A DNA stretch of 64,000 nucleotides, taken from the NCBI RefSeq assembly GCF_963853665.1, contig NZ_OY970459.1, positions 4,898,001 to 4,962,000 on the forward strand, given 5' to 3'. Position 1 is the first letter of the stretch; each line of letters opens with the position of its first letter. Made by a program: the position numbers and the translations under genes. The DNA comes from Mycobacterium decipiens. GTDB lineage: Bacteria > Actinomycetota > Actinomycetes > Mycobacteriales > Mycobacteriaceae. The notes beneath the pieces were generated by a model, which worked only from the letters and a program-made list of their open reading frames with translations, had not been told where the DNA came from and did no database searches. Positions 54,305 to 61,464 of this stretch are shown here, one piece after another.

Positions 54305-54652
54305 CTACGTCTCGGCCGGCCCCGCCCGCGCGGCCGCCGTCGCCACACCCGCGAACACGACCGCCACCTCGACCGTCACCACGACGTCGAGGTTCTCCAC
54401 CCCGCAGTGCGCGTGGTCTACTCGCATCGCCCGGGCCACCAGCGCGGCGCGCGCGCAGGCCGACGCAGGTCCGGACGGTAGCCGGGCGGCGGCGGCCAGG
54501 GCGGCAAGATCAGCCGCAGCCTGCGCGCGGTGCCGGGCCACCACCACCGAGCCCAGGTAGGCGCCCGCGCCGGTGACCCACAGCAACACGGCGACCATCG
54601 CGGCGGCAACCACGGTGGCCGAACCGCACTCAGCGCGGTTCGGCCACCGCAA
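54305..54652 (-). CDS. TadE-like protein of the helicase/secretion neighbourhood
   Basis: About 115 residues with one N-terminal helix after a GSATV segment (ECGSATVVAAAMVAVLL) and an Ala-rich body (RAQAAADLAALAAAA), the form of the 'helicase/secretion neighborhood TadE-like' family. It is probably a pseudopilin-like membrane component of the Tad system. The start is uncertain: a TTG at 54652 keeps the conserved GSATV segment, while GTG 54613 and ATG 54598 would cut it. It overlaps the end of the upstream TadE-like gene. Orthologue of Rv3654c. Confidence 0.75.
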   Translation of the reverse strand: MRWPNRAECGSATVVAAAMVAVLLWVTGAGAYLGSVVVARHRAQAAADLAALAAAARLPSGPASACARAALVARAMRVDHAHCGVENLDVVVTVEVAVVFAGVATAAARAGPAET

Positions 54653-55001
54653 TTGCCTTGGCCGCGATATCCAAGGTCGGCAACAGGTTTGAGTGCGCCA
54701 CGACCGTGGCAACCACGAACTCGCCATCGCGGTCCACCCGTACCAGGGCCGCGGACGGCGCGATGCGGCGGGCGACCTCGGCCGCCGCACGCTCGTCACC
54801 GCGCGCGGCCAGTCGAGCGGCCTCACGTGCCGCGTCGATACAGCGCACCTGCATCGACACCGCGGTGATGCCCGCCAGGCACAGCACCAGTAGGAGCACC
54901 AGCGTGGCGATCGCCAACGCCGCCTCAACGGTGCTCGCGCCCGCACTCGACGCTAAGCCTTGGTGCGAAGCGCGCGACCGATGATGTGGTTGAGCGCCGA
55001 C
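54630..55001 (-). CDS. TadE-like pseudopilin (start unclear)
   Basis: Coding character begins at about SSAGASTVEAALAIATLV: a class III (prepilin-like) cleavage site with Gly before ASTVE and Glu at +5, then a hydrophobic helix. A soluble domain ends at DIAAKAIAVAEPR. No ATG, GTG or TTG exists in this frame between that point and an ATG at 55172, which would read through the entire flp gene in another frame. The listed 5' end is therefore approximate. Orthologue of Rv3655c. See the separate finding on the missing start codon. Confidence 0.65.
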   Translation of the reverse strand, partial: VGAQPHHRSRASHQGLASSAGASTVEAALAIATLVLLLVLCLAGITAVSMQVRCIDAAREAARLAARGDERAAAEVARRIAPSAALVRVDRDGEFVVATVVAHSNLLPTLDIAAKAIAVAEPR

Positions 55002-55156
55002 ACGATGGAATCCCCGGTGACGACCGTGTAGAGGATCGCACCGAAGGCCGCCGCCGCAATGGTCCCGATGGCGTATTCCACGGTGGACATGCCGGATTCG
55101 TCGACCGCCAGCAATGTCATCCGCGCTACGAGGACGCGAAACATGTTGATCACCAA
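54953..55156 (-). CDS. Flp-type prepilin (DUF4244)
   Basis: A 67-residue Flp pilin-like protein. The motif ESG-MSTVEYAIGTIAAAAFG contains the prepilin peptidase site after Gly22 and the Glu at +5, followed by the hydrophobic assembly helix. This is the presumed structural subunit of the Tad/Flp appendage. ATG at 55156, 13 bases from the tadC-like stop. Orthologue of Rv3656c. Confidence 0.88.
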   Translation of the reverse strand: MVINMFRVLVARMTLLAVDESGMSTVEYAIGTIAAAAFGAILYTVVTGDSIVSALNHIIGRALRTKA

Positions 55157-55168
55157 TACATTCCTTTC

Positions 55169-55771
55169 TCATATCAGGCCCGACCGCAACACATCACCGG
55201 CCAGCCCGGCCACTACCGGGACAATGCCCAGGCACACGAACGCCGGCAAGAAGCACAGTCCCAGCGGCCCGGCGATCAGTACGCCGGCCCGCTCCGCAGC
55301 TGCGGCGGCCGCGTGCGCCGCGTCCTGACGAGACTGGATAGCCAGTTCGGCGACGCCATCGGCGAGCGCTGCGCCCGAGGCGGCCGACCGCCGCGCCAAC
55401 CGCAGGAGTGCATCGGTCTGCGCGTCGACCATGCCCGCCGGCAGATCCGGCGGCGTCGACCAGGCGGTGTTGGGGTCGGCACCCAACGCCAGCAGGTCAG
55501 CGGCCCGGCGCAACACACGCGCCAGCCCGGGCGGCGCGAACGGGGCGGTCGCTGCCGCGGCCGTCGACACCGCCATGCCGGCAGCCAGACACACAGCCAG
55601 CACGTCGAGGCTGGATGCGACGGCTAGCGGATCCGAGACCCGCGCCGGCTCGGGCGGCGGCTCCCGGGCTGGCCGATACACGCGGGACGGCAACCCGGCA
55701 CGCGCCCGTACCATCGACGGGCCGGCACCCACCCACAACGCCGCGGCCAGCAACACCGCCGCGGTGCTCAT
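55169..55771 (-). CDS. TadC-like type II secretion F-domain membrane protein
   Basis: A 200-residue integral membrane protein with hydrophobic helices at the N-terminus (AAVLLAAALWVGAG), middle (SLDVLAVCLAAGMAVSTAAAA) and C-terminus (GLCFLPAFVCLGIVPVVAGL). The central helical domain (ALLRLARRSAASGAALADGVAELA) has the T2SF arrangement. It would form the inner-membrane platform with the TadB-like protein. It lies 49 bases after the tadB-like gene. Orthologue of Rv3657c. Confidence 0.85.
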   Translation of the reverse strand: MSTAAVLLAAALWVGAGPSMVRARAGLPSRVYRPAREPPPEPARVSDPLAVASSLDVLAVCLAAGMAVSTAAAATAPFAPPGLARVLRRAADLLALGADPNTAWSTPPDLPAGMVDAQTDALLRLARRSAASGAALADGVAELAIQSRQDAAHAAAAAAERAGVLIAGPLGLCFLPAFVCLGIVPVVAGLAGDVLRSGLI

Positions 55772-55820
55772 GCCTCGGCTCCGGCGCGCTGCGGTCCTCG
55801 CTCGCGGCTGCCTTCGGGGC

Positions 55821-56624
55821 TCACCGCACCGGCCGATCGGTAATCCGGTCCGACCACAGCAGCCCGCCGCAGGCCAGCGCTAGCCCGACCACCAGTAGCC
55901 ATCCGCCCACGTGTCCGGCCAGCAGGAAGCTCAGCGGCCGCGCCCCGACCAGTTGCCCAAGCAGCATCCCGAGCAACGGCAGGGCCGCCAGTATGGCGGC
56001 GCTGGCGCGGGCGCCGGCCATCCCCGACGCCACCCGCGCCGAGAACCGTTGCCGTTCAGCGATATCACGCTGCGCAGCACGCATCAGAGTGGCAATCGCC
56101 AAGCCATGATCATGGGCCAGCTGCCAGCAGACCGCGAGCCGCTCCCAGTGTGCGGGAAGGGCAGACGATCGGGCCACGGCGCGCAGGCCGGCCGTCACGT
56201 CGGCGCCCAATCTTGCCCGCGCCGCCACCGCGCGCAAGGCGGCGGCAGCCGGGCCGCCGGTCTCGTCGGCAGCGACACTAAACGCGCATACCGGATGTCC
56301 GCCCGCGCGCAGCTCACCGACCAGCACGTCGAGCGCGGCTTCCAGCGCGTGCCCCTCGTGGGTGCGGCGCAGTTCGCGCCGGCGGCGACGGTGGCGCAGG
56401 CCGATCGTCGCGGCCAGCACCGCGACCGCCAAGACGGTCGGCAGCGGTAGGAACGTCGCGGCGGCAATCGCGACACAGCCGGCGGCGCAGGCAACCCGCC
56501 GCGCGCCGATCAGGAGCACCCGCCGGCGAGCGGGGCCGGCCGGGGTGAGGCGGCGCCGCGCCGACGCCGGCGACACCAGGAGCGCAAGCGACAACGCGAG
56601 GGCAGCGGGCGCAAGGCCGGTCAT
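55821..56624 (-). CDS. TadB-like type II secretion F-domain membrane protein
   Basis: A 267-residue membrane protein with an N-terminal helix (LAPAALALSLALLVSPA), a pair around residues 55-85, a cytoplasmic T2SF helical domain (ALEAALDVLVGELRAGGHPV, then QLAHDHGLAIATLMRAA) and two C-terminal helices. ATG at 56624 overlaps the tadA stop (ATGA). Acts with the TadC-like protein as the platform for pilus assembly. Orthologue of Rv3658c. Confidence 0.86.
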   Translation of the reverse strand: MTGLAPAALALSLALLVSPASARRRLTPAGPARRRVLLIGARRVACAAGCVAIAAATFLPLPTVLAVAVLAATIGLRHRRRRRELRRTHEGHALEAALDVLVGELRAGGHPVCAFSVAADETGGPAAAALRAVAARARLGADVTAGLRAVARSSALPAHWERLAVCWQLAHDHGLAIATLMRAAQRDIAERQRFSARVASGMAGARASAAILAALPLLGMLLGQLVGARPLSFLLAGHVGGWLLVVGLALACGGLLWSDRITDRPVR

Positions 56625-57784
56625 GCCGATTCCCGGCTTCTCAGCAAACCACGCAGGTCGGCTGCGTCGTTGCGCATTCCACGATCCGCGTGCCACGCCG
56701 TTACCGCCTGGACGCGCCCTTCGGTTTGCTGCAGCACGGCGATCTCGGCCAGCCGGCGCCGGCCGGCTGGGTCGCGTGCGACGTGCAGCAACACCTGGAC
56801 CGCCGCACTGAGCTGGCTGTGCAGGGCAGCGCGGTCGAGGCCGCCGAGCGCTCCCAACGCTTCCATGCGCGCGGGGACCTCGCCCGGGTTGTTAGCGTGT
56901 ACGGTGCCCGCGCCGCCCTCGTGGCCGGTGTTGAGCGCCGCCAACAGGTCCACCACTTCGGCTCCCCTGACTTCACCGACCACGATGCGGTCGGGCCGCA
57001 TCCGCAGCGCCTGCCGGACGAGTTGACGCACGGTGACCTCACCGATTCCTTCGACGTTCGCACACCGCGCGACCAGCTTGACCAGATGCGGATGCCGGGG
57101 CGCCAGCTCGGCGGCATCCTCGACGCACACGATCCGCTCATTGGGCGAAACGGCGCCCAGCATCGCCGACAGCAGAGTTGTCTTTCCGGCACCGGTTCCA
57201 CCGCACACCAGGAATGCCAGGCGGGCGGTGACAATGTCGGAAACCAGCGCAGCGGCCAGCGGGTCGATTGCGCCCGACGCCGTCAAGGCGGCCAGATCCT
57301 GAGTGGCGGGCCGTAGCACCCGCAACGACAGGCAGGTGCCTTCGGTCGCCACGGGCGGCAGCACCGCGTGCAGCCGCACCGCGAACCCTCCGGCGCCGAT
57401 CCCGGTCAGCTGCCCGTCCACCCAGGGTTGCGCGTCGTCGAGCCGGCGACCCGCGGCCAACGCCAGCCGTTGCGCCAACCTTCGCACCGCTGACTCGTCG
57501 GCAAACCGAATCTGGCTGCGTCGCAAACCGTTTCCGTCGTCGACCCACACCGAGTCAGGCGCGGTGACCAGAACGTCGGTGGTGCCGTCTGCACACAGCA
57601 GCGGTTCGAGGATGCCGGCCCCGGTCAGTTCCGTCTGCAGCACCCGGAGATTGGCCAGCACCTCGGTGTCGCCGAGGATCCCCCCGGACTCGGCGCGGAT
57701 CGCTGCGGCCACAACGTTGGGCCGCAGCGGGACGGATTCGGAGGCCAGCCGTTCGCGAACGCGTTCGATCAGGGAGCCGGTCAT
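56621..57784 (-). CDS. tadA: TadA/CpaF-type secretion ATPase
   Basis: Hexameric traffic ATPase powering Flp pilus assembly, 387 residues. Walker A GGTGAGKTTLL lies near residue 195, the Asp box ERIVCVEDAAEL, the Walker B-like region RPDRIVVGEVRGAE and the His box NTGHEGGAGTVHANNP. The N-terminal domain (GILEPLLCADGTTDVLVT) is typical of CpaF. It overlaps both the CpaE-like gene upstream and the tadB-like gene downstream. Orthologue of Rv3659c. Confidence 0.93.
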   Translation of the reverse strand: MTGSLIERVRERLASESVPLRPNVVAAAIRAESGGILGDTEVLANLRVLQTELTGAGILEPLLCADGTTDVLVTAPDSVWVDDGNGLRRSQIRFADESAVRRLAQRLALAAGRRLDDAQPWVDGQLTGIGAGGFAVRLHAVLPPVATEGTCLSLRVLRPATQDLAALTASGAIDPLAAALVSDIVTARLAFLVCGGTGAGKTTLLSAMLGAVSPNERIVCVEDAAELAPRHPHLVKLVARCANVEGIGEVTVRQLVRQALRMRPDRIVVGEVRGAEVVDLLAALNTGHEGGAGTVHANNPGEVPARMEALGALGGLDRAALHSQLSAAVQVLLHVARDPAGRRRLAEIAVLQQTEGRVQAVTAWHADRGMRNDAADLRGLLRSRESA

Positions 57785-58896
57785 GCCGCCCTACCGTGTT
57801 GCCCTGACCCGGCACGTGGCAGCGCGCCAAGTACCCGTCGGGCAGCGCAGGCCAGCACGGATCGCCGTCGCACTCGAAGACCGCCGTGTTCCAGCTGGCC
57901 GGCCAGCCGCGGCTGCGCCTTCATGGCAGCCAGCAGCGGCACCCCGGCGACGTCAGCGACCTCCGCTGCCCGCAATCCCCCTGGCGCGGGTCCCCGCACG
58001 ACCAGACCGAGGTTGGGGTTGATCGTGGCCAGCACCGGTGCGATCGTGGCGGTGGCCGCGCACCCCCGCACATCACATGTGCTGACCAGGACGACCAGAT
58101 CGGCGGCATCCAGCGCGACATGGGTGGCATCGGTCAAACGACGGGGAAGATCGCAGACCACGGCGACTCCCCCACGGCGGCCGGCGTCGATGACGGCGTC
58201 CACCGGCCCGGCGTCCAACTCGTAGCCGCGCCGGGTGCCCGAGAGCACGCTGATCCCCCGGTGTCGCGGCAACGCCTCCCGCACGGCCGGCCAACTCAGC
58301 CGTCCGCCCTGCAAAGCAAGGTCGGGCCACCGCAGCCCGGGTGTGGTTTCGCCGCCCACCAACAGGTCGATACCGCCGCCCCACGGATCGAGATCCACCA
58401 GCAGCGCGTCGCTGGCGGCCTGCGCAAGGGCAACCGAGAACAACGACGCCCCAGCACCACCGCAGCCGCCGATGACCGCGACGACCTCGCCGCAGATCCT
58501 GTCGTCGCGTGCCGATTCGGCGGCTTCGGCGAGCTCGCGGACCAGTCCGGATTCCTGCTCGGGCATCCTCAGCACGTGCTGGGCCCCGACCGTGATGGCA
58601 GCCGCCCAGGTCGCCGTCGCGGGTTCGGTTCCGGTCAGCACGCTGACGTGGGCACGCCGCGGCAGCGCGAGCCGCCCGCAGCGGTCGGCCGCCGCGTCGT
58701 CAAGCACCACAGCCGCAGCCGCCGACCAGGTCTTTCTGCCCACCGGCTGCCGGCCGCCGACATGAACAACGCGAACGCCGACGGCCGCGGCGACTCGGTC
58801 CAGCTCGTCACGCAGCTCCGGATCGGTCAGCATCGCCAACACGCCGGCACCCGCCGAGCGGGTGCGAGAAGGGTCAGCCGGACGAGCAGGGGTCAC
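57781..58896 (-). CDS. ssd: CpaE/Ssd-like P-loop protein (septum-site determining homologue)
   Basis: A MinD/CpaE-superfamily protein of about 371 residues. A receiver-like N-domain (GVLAMLTDPELRDELDRVAA) is followed by the ATPase domain with a deviant P-loop GGCGGAGASLF near residue 150, lacking the usual MinD Lys. DALLVDLDPWGGGIDLLVGG and later switch motifs follow. GTG at 58896 keeps the first strand of the N-domain; ATG at 58833 gives the 350-residue version I recall for Rv3660c. In M. tuberculosis Ssd overproduction blocks septation. Its place at the head of the tad genes points to appendage localisation. Confidence 0.88.
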   Translation of the reverse strand: MTPARPADPSRTRSAGAGVLAMLTDPELRDELDRVAAAVGVRVVHVGGRQPVGRKTWSAAAAVVLDDAAADRCGRLALPRRAHVSVLTGTEPATATWAAAITVGAQHVLRMPEQESGLVRELAEAAESARDDRICGEVVAVIGGCGGAGASLFSVALAQAASDALLVDLDPWGGGIDLLVGGETTPGLRWPDLALQGGRLSWPAVREALPRHRGISVLSGTRRGYELDAGPVDAVIDAGRRGGVAVVCDLPRRLTDATHVALDAADLVVLVSTCDVRGCAATATIAPVLATINPNLGLVVRGPAPGGLRAAEVADVAGVPLLAAMKAQPRLAGQLEHGGLRVRRRSVLACAARRVLGALPRAGSGQHGRAA

Positions 58897-59075
58897 CCAC
58901 CCACCGTGCGGGTCCGATGGTGTGGGACACCAGTCCCAAAGACAGAATTGTGGACAGACCCGCAACTGCGCACAAACGCGGTGGCCGACCGCTGGGCCGG
59001 GGCGCGGAAAACACGATCCCCGCAACGCCCAGAAAGCCAGGCTAAGCGCCTGATTGGCGACGATTGTGGGCCCGG

Positions 59076-59171
59076 AAAAGGGACGACCCCCGCCAGGGGG
59101 GAGGAGGCGAGGGTCGTCGTGCATCAGCCCCGGGGGGTCGGACTGATACACCCTCGGCAGTAGCCGAGTAC
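59076..59171 (-). ncRNA. 6C small RNA (B11)
   Basis: Two stem-loops on the minus strand each expose a run of six C residues. The first pairs ATCAGTCC with GGGGCTGAT around GACCCCCC; the second pairs GACGACCCTCGCC with GGCGGGGGTCGTC around TCCTCCCCCCT. The second stem runs straight into CCCTTTT, a terminator. This is the actinobacterial 6C RNA, located, as in M. tuberculosis (B11), between ssd and the SerB-like gene. Size is about 95 nt. It is reported to affect DNA replication and secretion genes by pairing through its C-rich loops. Confidence 0.9.
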
Positions 59172-59176
59172 TGCTT

Positions 59177-59182
59177 ACTATA
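59177..59182 (-). promoter_or_regulatory. -10 box of the 6C RNA promoter
   Basis: TATAGT on the minus strand sits six to seven bases before the inferred 6C RNA start. A TTGCGT hexamer 19 bases upstream could serve as a loose -35. The assignment rests on spacing to the RNA and fit to the mycobacterial SigA -10 consensus (TANNNT). Confidence 0.6.
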
Positions 59183-59346
59183 CACATGACAGTGCGCAAT
59201 CACGCAAGTACCGGACGCAAGAGAGCGCAATAGAAAGTACAGCTTGAGCCGTGTAAATGCTGTCGCCGACTCGACAACCTCGGTAGTCAAGCGCCCATCG
59301 GGGAACAAGGTCGGGGCCCCTCCGATCGCCGACCTATGCTGGGTTG

Positions 59347-60204
59347 GTGACCGTCTCCGACTCGGCCGCCCAGCAGCAAACCCGCCCGCAAACACCGGGA
59401 ACCACCGCTCCGCAGACCCGCACCGCGGCCTTCTTCGACCTAGACAAGACCATCATCGCCAAGTCCAGCACGCTGGCGTTCAGCAAACCCTTCTTCGCGC
59501 AGGGACTGCTCAACCGCCGCGCCGTGCTGAAGTCCAGCTATGCGCAGTTCATCTTTCTGCTGTCCGGCGCTGACCATGACCAGATGGACCGGATGCGCAC
59601 CCACATGACCAACATGTGCACCGGTTGGGACGTCGCCCAGGTGCGGTCGATCGTCAATGAAACCCTGCACGACATCGTGACCCCACTGGTATTCGCGGAA
59701 GCCGCGGACCTCATCGCCGGCCACAAGCTGTGCGGCCGCGACGTGGTGGTGGTCTCGGCTTCGGGCGAGGAGATCGTCGGCCCGATCGCGCGCGCGTTGG
59801 GCGCGACCCATGCGATGGCGACCCGGATGATCGTCGAGGACGGCAAGTACACCGGCGAGGTCGCCTTCTACTGCTACGGCGAAGGCAAGGTACAAGCGAT
59901 CCGTGAGCTGGCGGCCCGTGAGGGTTACCCGCTGGAACACTGCTACGCCTACTCCGACTCGATCACCGACCTGCCGATGCTCGAGGCGGTCGGACACCCC
60001 TCGGTAGTCAACCCTGATCGCGGCCTACGAAAGGAAGCCATCGAGCGCGGTTGGCCCGTGTTGTCGTTCTCCCGGCCGGTGTCGCTGCGTGACCGGATTC
60101 CGGCACCGTCCGGCGCCGCGATCGCCACGACCGTCGCGGTGGGAATCAGCGCGTTAGCCGCCGGAGCGGTCACCTATTCGCTACTGCGCCGCTTCGCGTT
60201 CTAA
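59347..60204 (+). CDS. HAD-family phosphatase, SerB-like, membrane-tethered
   Basis: A 285-residue HAD hydrolase. Motif I FFDLDKTI (nucleophile Asp and acid Asp) lies near residues 29-36, motif II VVVSASGE near 133 and motif IV YSDSITDLPML near 200. It belongs to the SerB/IB-type HAD group whose actinobacterial members often act on lipid-linked phosphates. The C-terminus is a hydrophobic helix (IATTVAVGISALAAGAVTY) with a basic end, suggesting membrane attachment. GTG at 59347 chosen over an adjacent TTG. Orthologue of Rv3661. True substrate unknown. Confidence 0.9.
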   Translation: MTVSDSAAQQQTRPQTPGTTAPQTRTAAFFDLDKTIIAKSSTLAFSKPFFAQGLLNRRAVLKSSYAQFIFLLSGADHDQMDRMRTHMTNMCTGWDVAQVRSIVNETLHDIVTPLVFAEAADLIAGHKLCGRDVVVVSASGEEIVGPIARALGATHAMATRMIVEDGKYTGEVAFYCYGEGKVQAIRELAAREGYPLEHCYAYSDSITDLPMLEAVGHPSVVNPDRGLRKEAIERGWPVLSFSRPVSLRDRIPAPSGAAIATTVAVGISALAAGAVTYSLLRRFAF

Positions 60205-60295
60205 CACGGCGGATTGCCGGCCGGCGGATGGGCGAACAGCAAACATCTTGCGCACGCAATCCAAAGCCGCCTCACAACTTTCGGTGGATTAGGCC

Positions 60296-60324
60296 TTGCT
60301 GTGTTAAGGGTCTAGTAGTACAAA
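60296..60324 (+). promoter_or_regulatory. Promoter of the Ms1/MTS2823 RNA
   Basis: TTGCTG (60296-60301) and TACAAA (60319-60324) are separated by 17 bases, a good SigA-like arrangement. The inferred start is about seven bases downstream. It is supported by the resulting RNA length of about 300 nt ending at the terminator described with the RNA. Confidence 0.5.
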
Positions 60325-60330
60325 GGAAGC

Positions 60331-60628
60331 ACGGAAGCCTGGTGAGGCCAAGGTCGATCCGGAAGAGAAGGTTCGATCTCCCGATCTGGGCACCCAGCAC
60401 GGTTCCCGGCACCCACGCGGAGTCATAGCCACGATAACGGCAGAAGTGTTGCGGGCCTGCGTAATTGCGAAGAGCGGACGGTATCGACGGCCCTTTGGGT
60501 GGGGTTGCAGCCGGAAAGCGTCGCAAGATCGCCGAGGCCACCCACGCAGCCCCAGAAATGCACGCTTGGTAACCGAGAACCGTGTTGGCGGGCGGCGATT
60601 CGAGTCCCTCGGGTCGCCGCCTGCTTTG
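60331..60628 (+). ncRNA. Ms1 / MTS2823 small RNA
   Basis: The gap between the SerB-like gene and the next gene (478 bases) has no supported coding frame. At its 3' side is a clear terminator hairpin, GGCGGCGA (60591-60598) pairing with TCGCCGCC (60614-60621), followed by TGCTTTG. In M. tuberculosis the approximately 300-nt MTS2823 RNA, homologue of M. smegmatis Ms1 that binds core RNA polymerase in stationary phase, maps to exactly this Rv3661-Rv3662c interval on the same strand. The ends given are inferred from the promoter and terminator; identity rests on synteny and size rather than a structural match. Confidence 0.8.
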
Positions 60629-60682
60629 TATTTCGGGGTCAGCATCGCGGTGCCATTCGATGCCTGCCGGCTACCGGCCTGG

Positions 60683-61453
60683 CTATCTGGCCGACAAGGA
60701 CTCGGCAATCGACAAAGCCTCCCGCGCACCGGCCTGCATCGCACCGCAACACAGCAGCAGCCAGCCCGCCACTCCGTCAGGTGTGCCTGCGGCGAAACCG
60801 CGGGCAGCGTTGCGGTATTCGGCGGGTTGGCGCATCCAAATCACCTCGGGCACACCAAGCCCGTGCGGATCCAGTCCGGTTGCGATCGTCACCAGCCGCG
60901 ACACCGCGCGAGCCACCACACCGTCGGCACAGTCAAACGGCCTCAGCGTTAAAAGCTCCCCGTGTGCGACCGCGGCGACCACCGGCGCCGATGCCCGCGT
61001 GGGGCGGGTGACCATGTCCGCGAGCAACTCCAAACGCGGCCCAACTTCGGCATCGCCCCGCGGACGCCCGAGCCGATCGGCATCGACCTGGTCGGCGGCC
61101 GCCAACATGTGCAGGCGGGCCAACGCCTGCAACGGTGCCCGCCGCCACACCCCGACCAACGGGCCCGCGCCGCCTTCCAGCTCTTGCGCCACCCGAAGCG
61201 CTCCCGCGAACACCGGATCGCTGAGGGCCGGGTTGTCCGACGTGGCCCGCCCCGGATCGTCCAGCCGCACCGGACCGCCGTCGAGCACCGAGGAAGCCCG
61301 CGCCGCCCGCAACGAGGCCTCGGCGGCGGTCACCGGCCAGCCCCGCAGGTTGGCCCGGTGCCGGTGCGCGCGACCCAGTGCGTCGCGGACGCGTTCGCTG
61401 GCAGCGGCAACGCCGGGGAGCTCCATCAGCGGAGCCAGCGGGTCAGCCGTCAC
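60683..61453 (-). CDS. Conserved actinobacterial hypothetical protein (Rv3662c type)
   Basis: A 256-residue soluble protein with helical, Ala/Arg-rich composition; no catalytic motif that I can name. Segments such as MELPGVAAASERVRDALGRA, RGWPVTAAEASLRAARASS and TLRPFDCADGVVARAVSRL recall proteins annotated loosely as 'oxidoreductase' in actinobacteria. The PFDCADGVVARA segment loosely echoes the HPFxDGNGR active site of Fic proteins but lacks its His and Asn, so AMPylation is unlikely. It precedes nothing on its strand within 400 bases and follows dppD by eleven bases, so is probably in the dpp transcript. Confidence 0.8.
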   Translation of the reverse strand: MTADPLAPLMELPGVAAASERVRDALGRAHRHRANLRGWPVTAAEASLRAARASSVLDGGPVRLDDPGRATSDNPALSDPVFAGALRVAQELEGGAGPLVGVWRRAPLQALARLHMLAAADQVDADRLGRPRGDAEVGPRLELLADMVTRPTRASAPVVAAVAHGELLTLRPFDCADGVVARAVSRLVTIATGLDPHGLGVPEVIWMRQPAEYRNAARGFAAGTPDGVAGWLLLCCGAMQAGAREALSIAESLSAR

Positions 61454-61464
61454 AGGTTGCCAAC

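Noticed and set aside
60585..60625. tRNA-like T-loop sequence (ATTCGAGTC) near 60600
   Set aside because: The flanking bases do not form a T-stem or acceptor stem. They form the 8-bp terminator stem of the Ms1-type RNA instead.
60683..61453. Fic-domain AMPylase assignment for the Rv3662c-type protein
   Set aside because: The PFDCADGVVARA segment lacks the His and Asn of the HPFxxGNGR motif.
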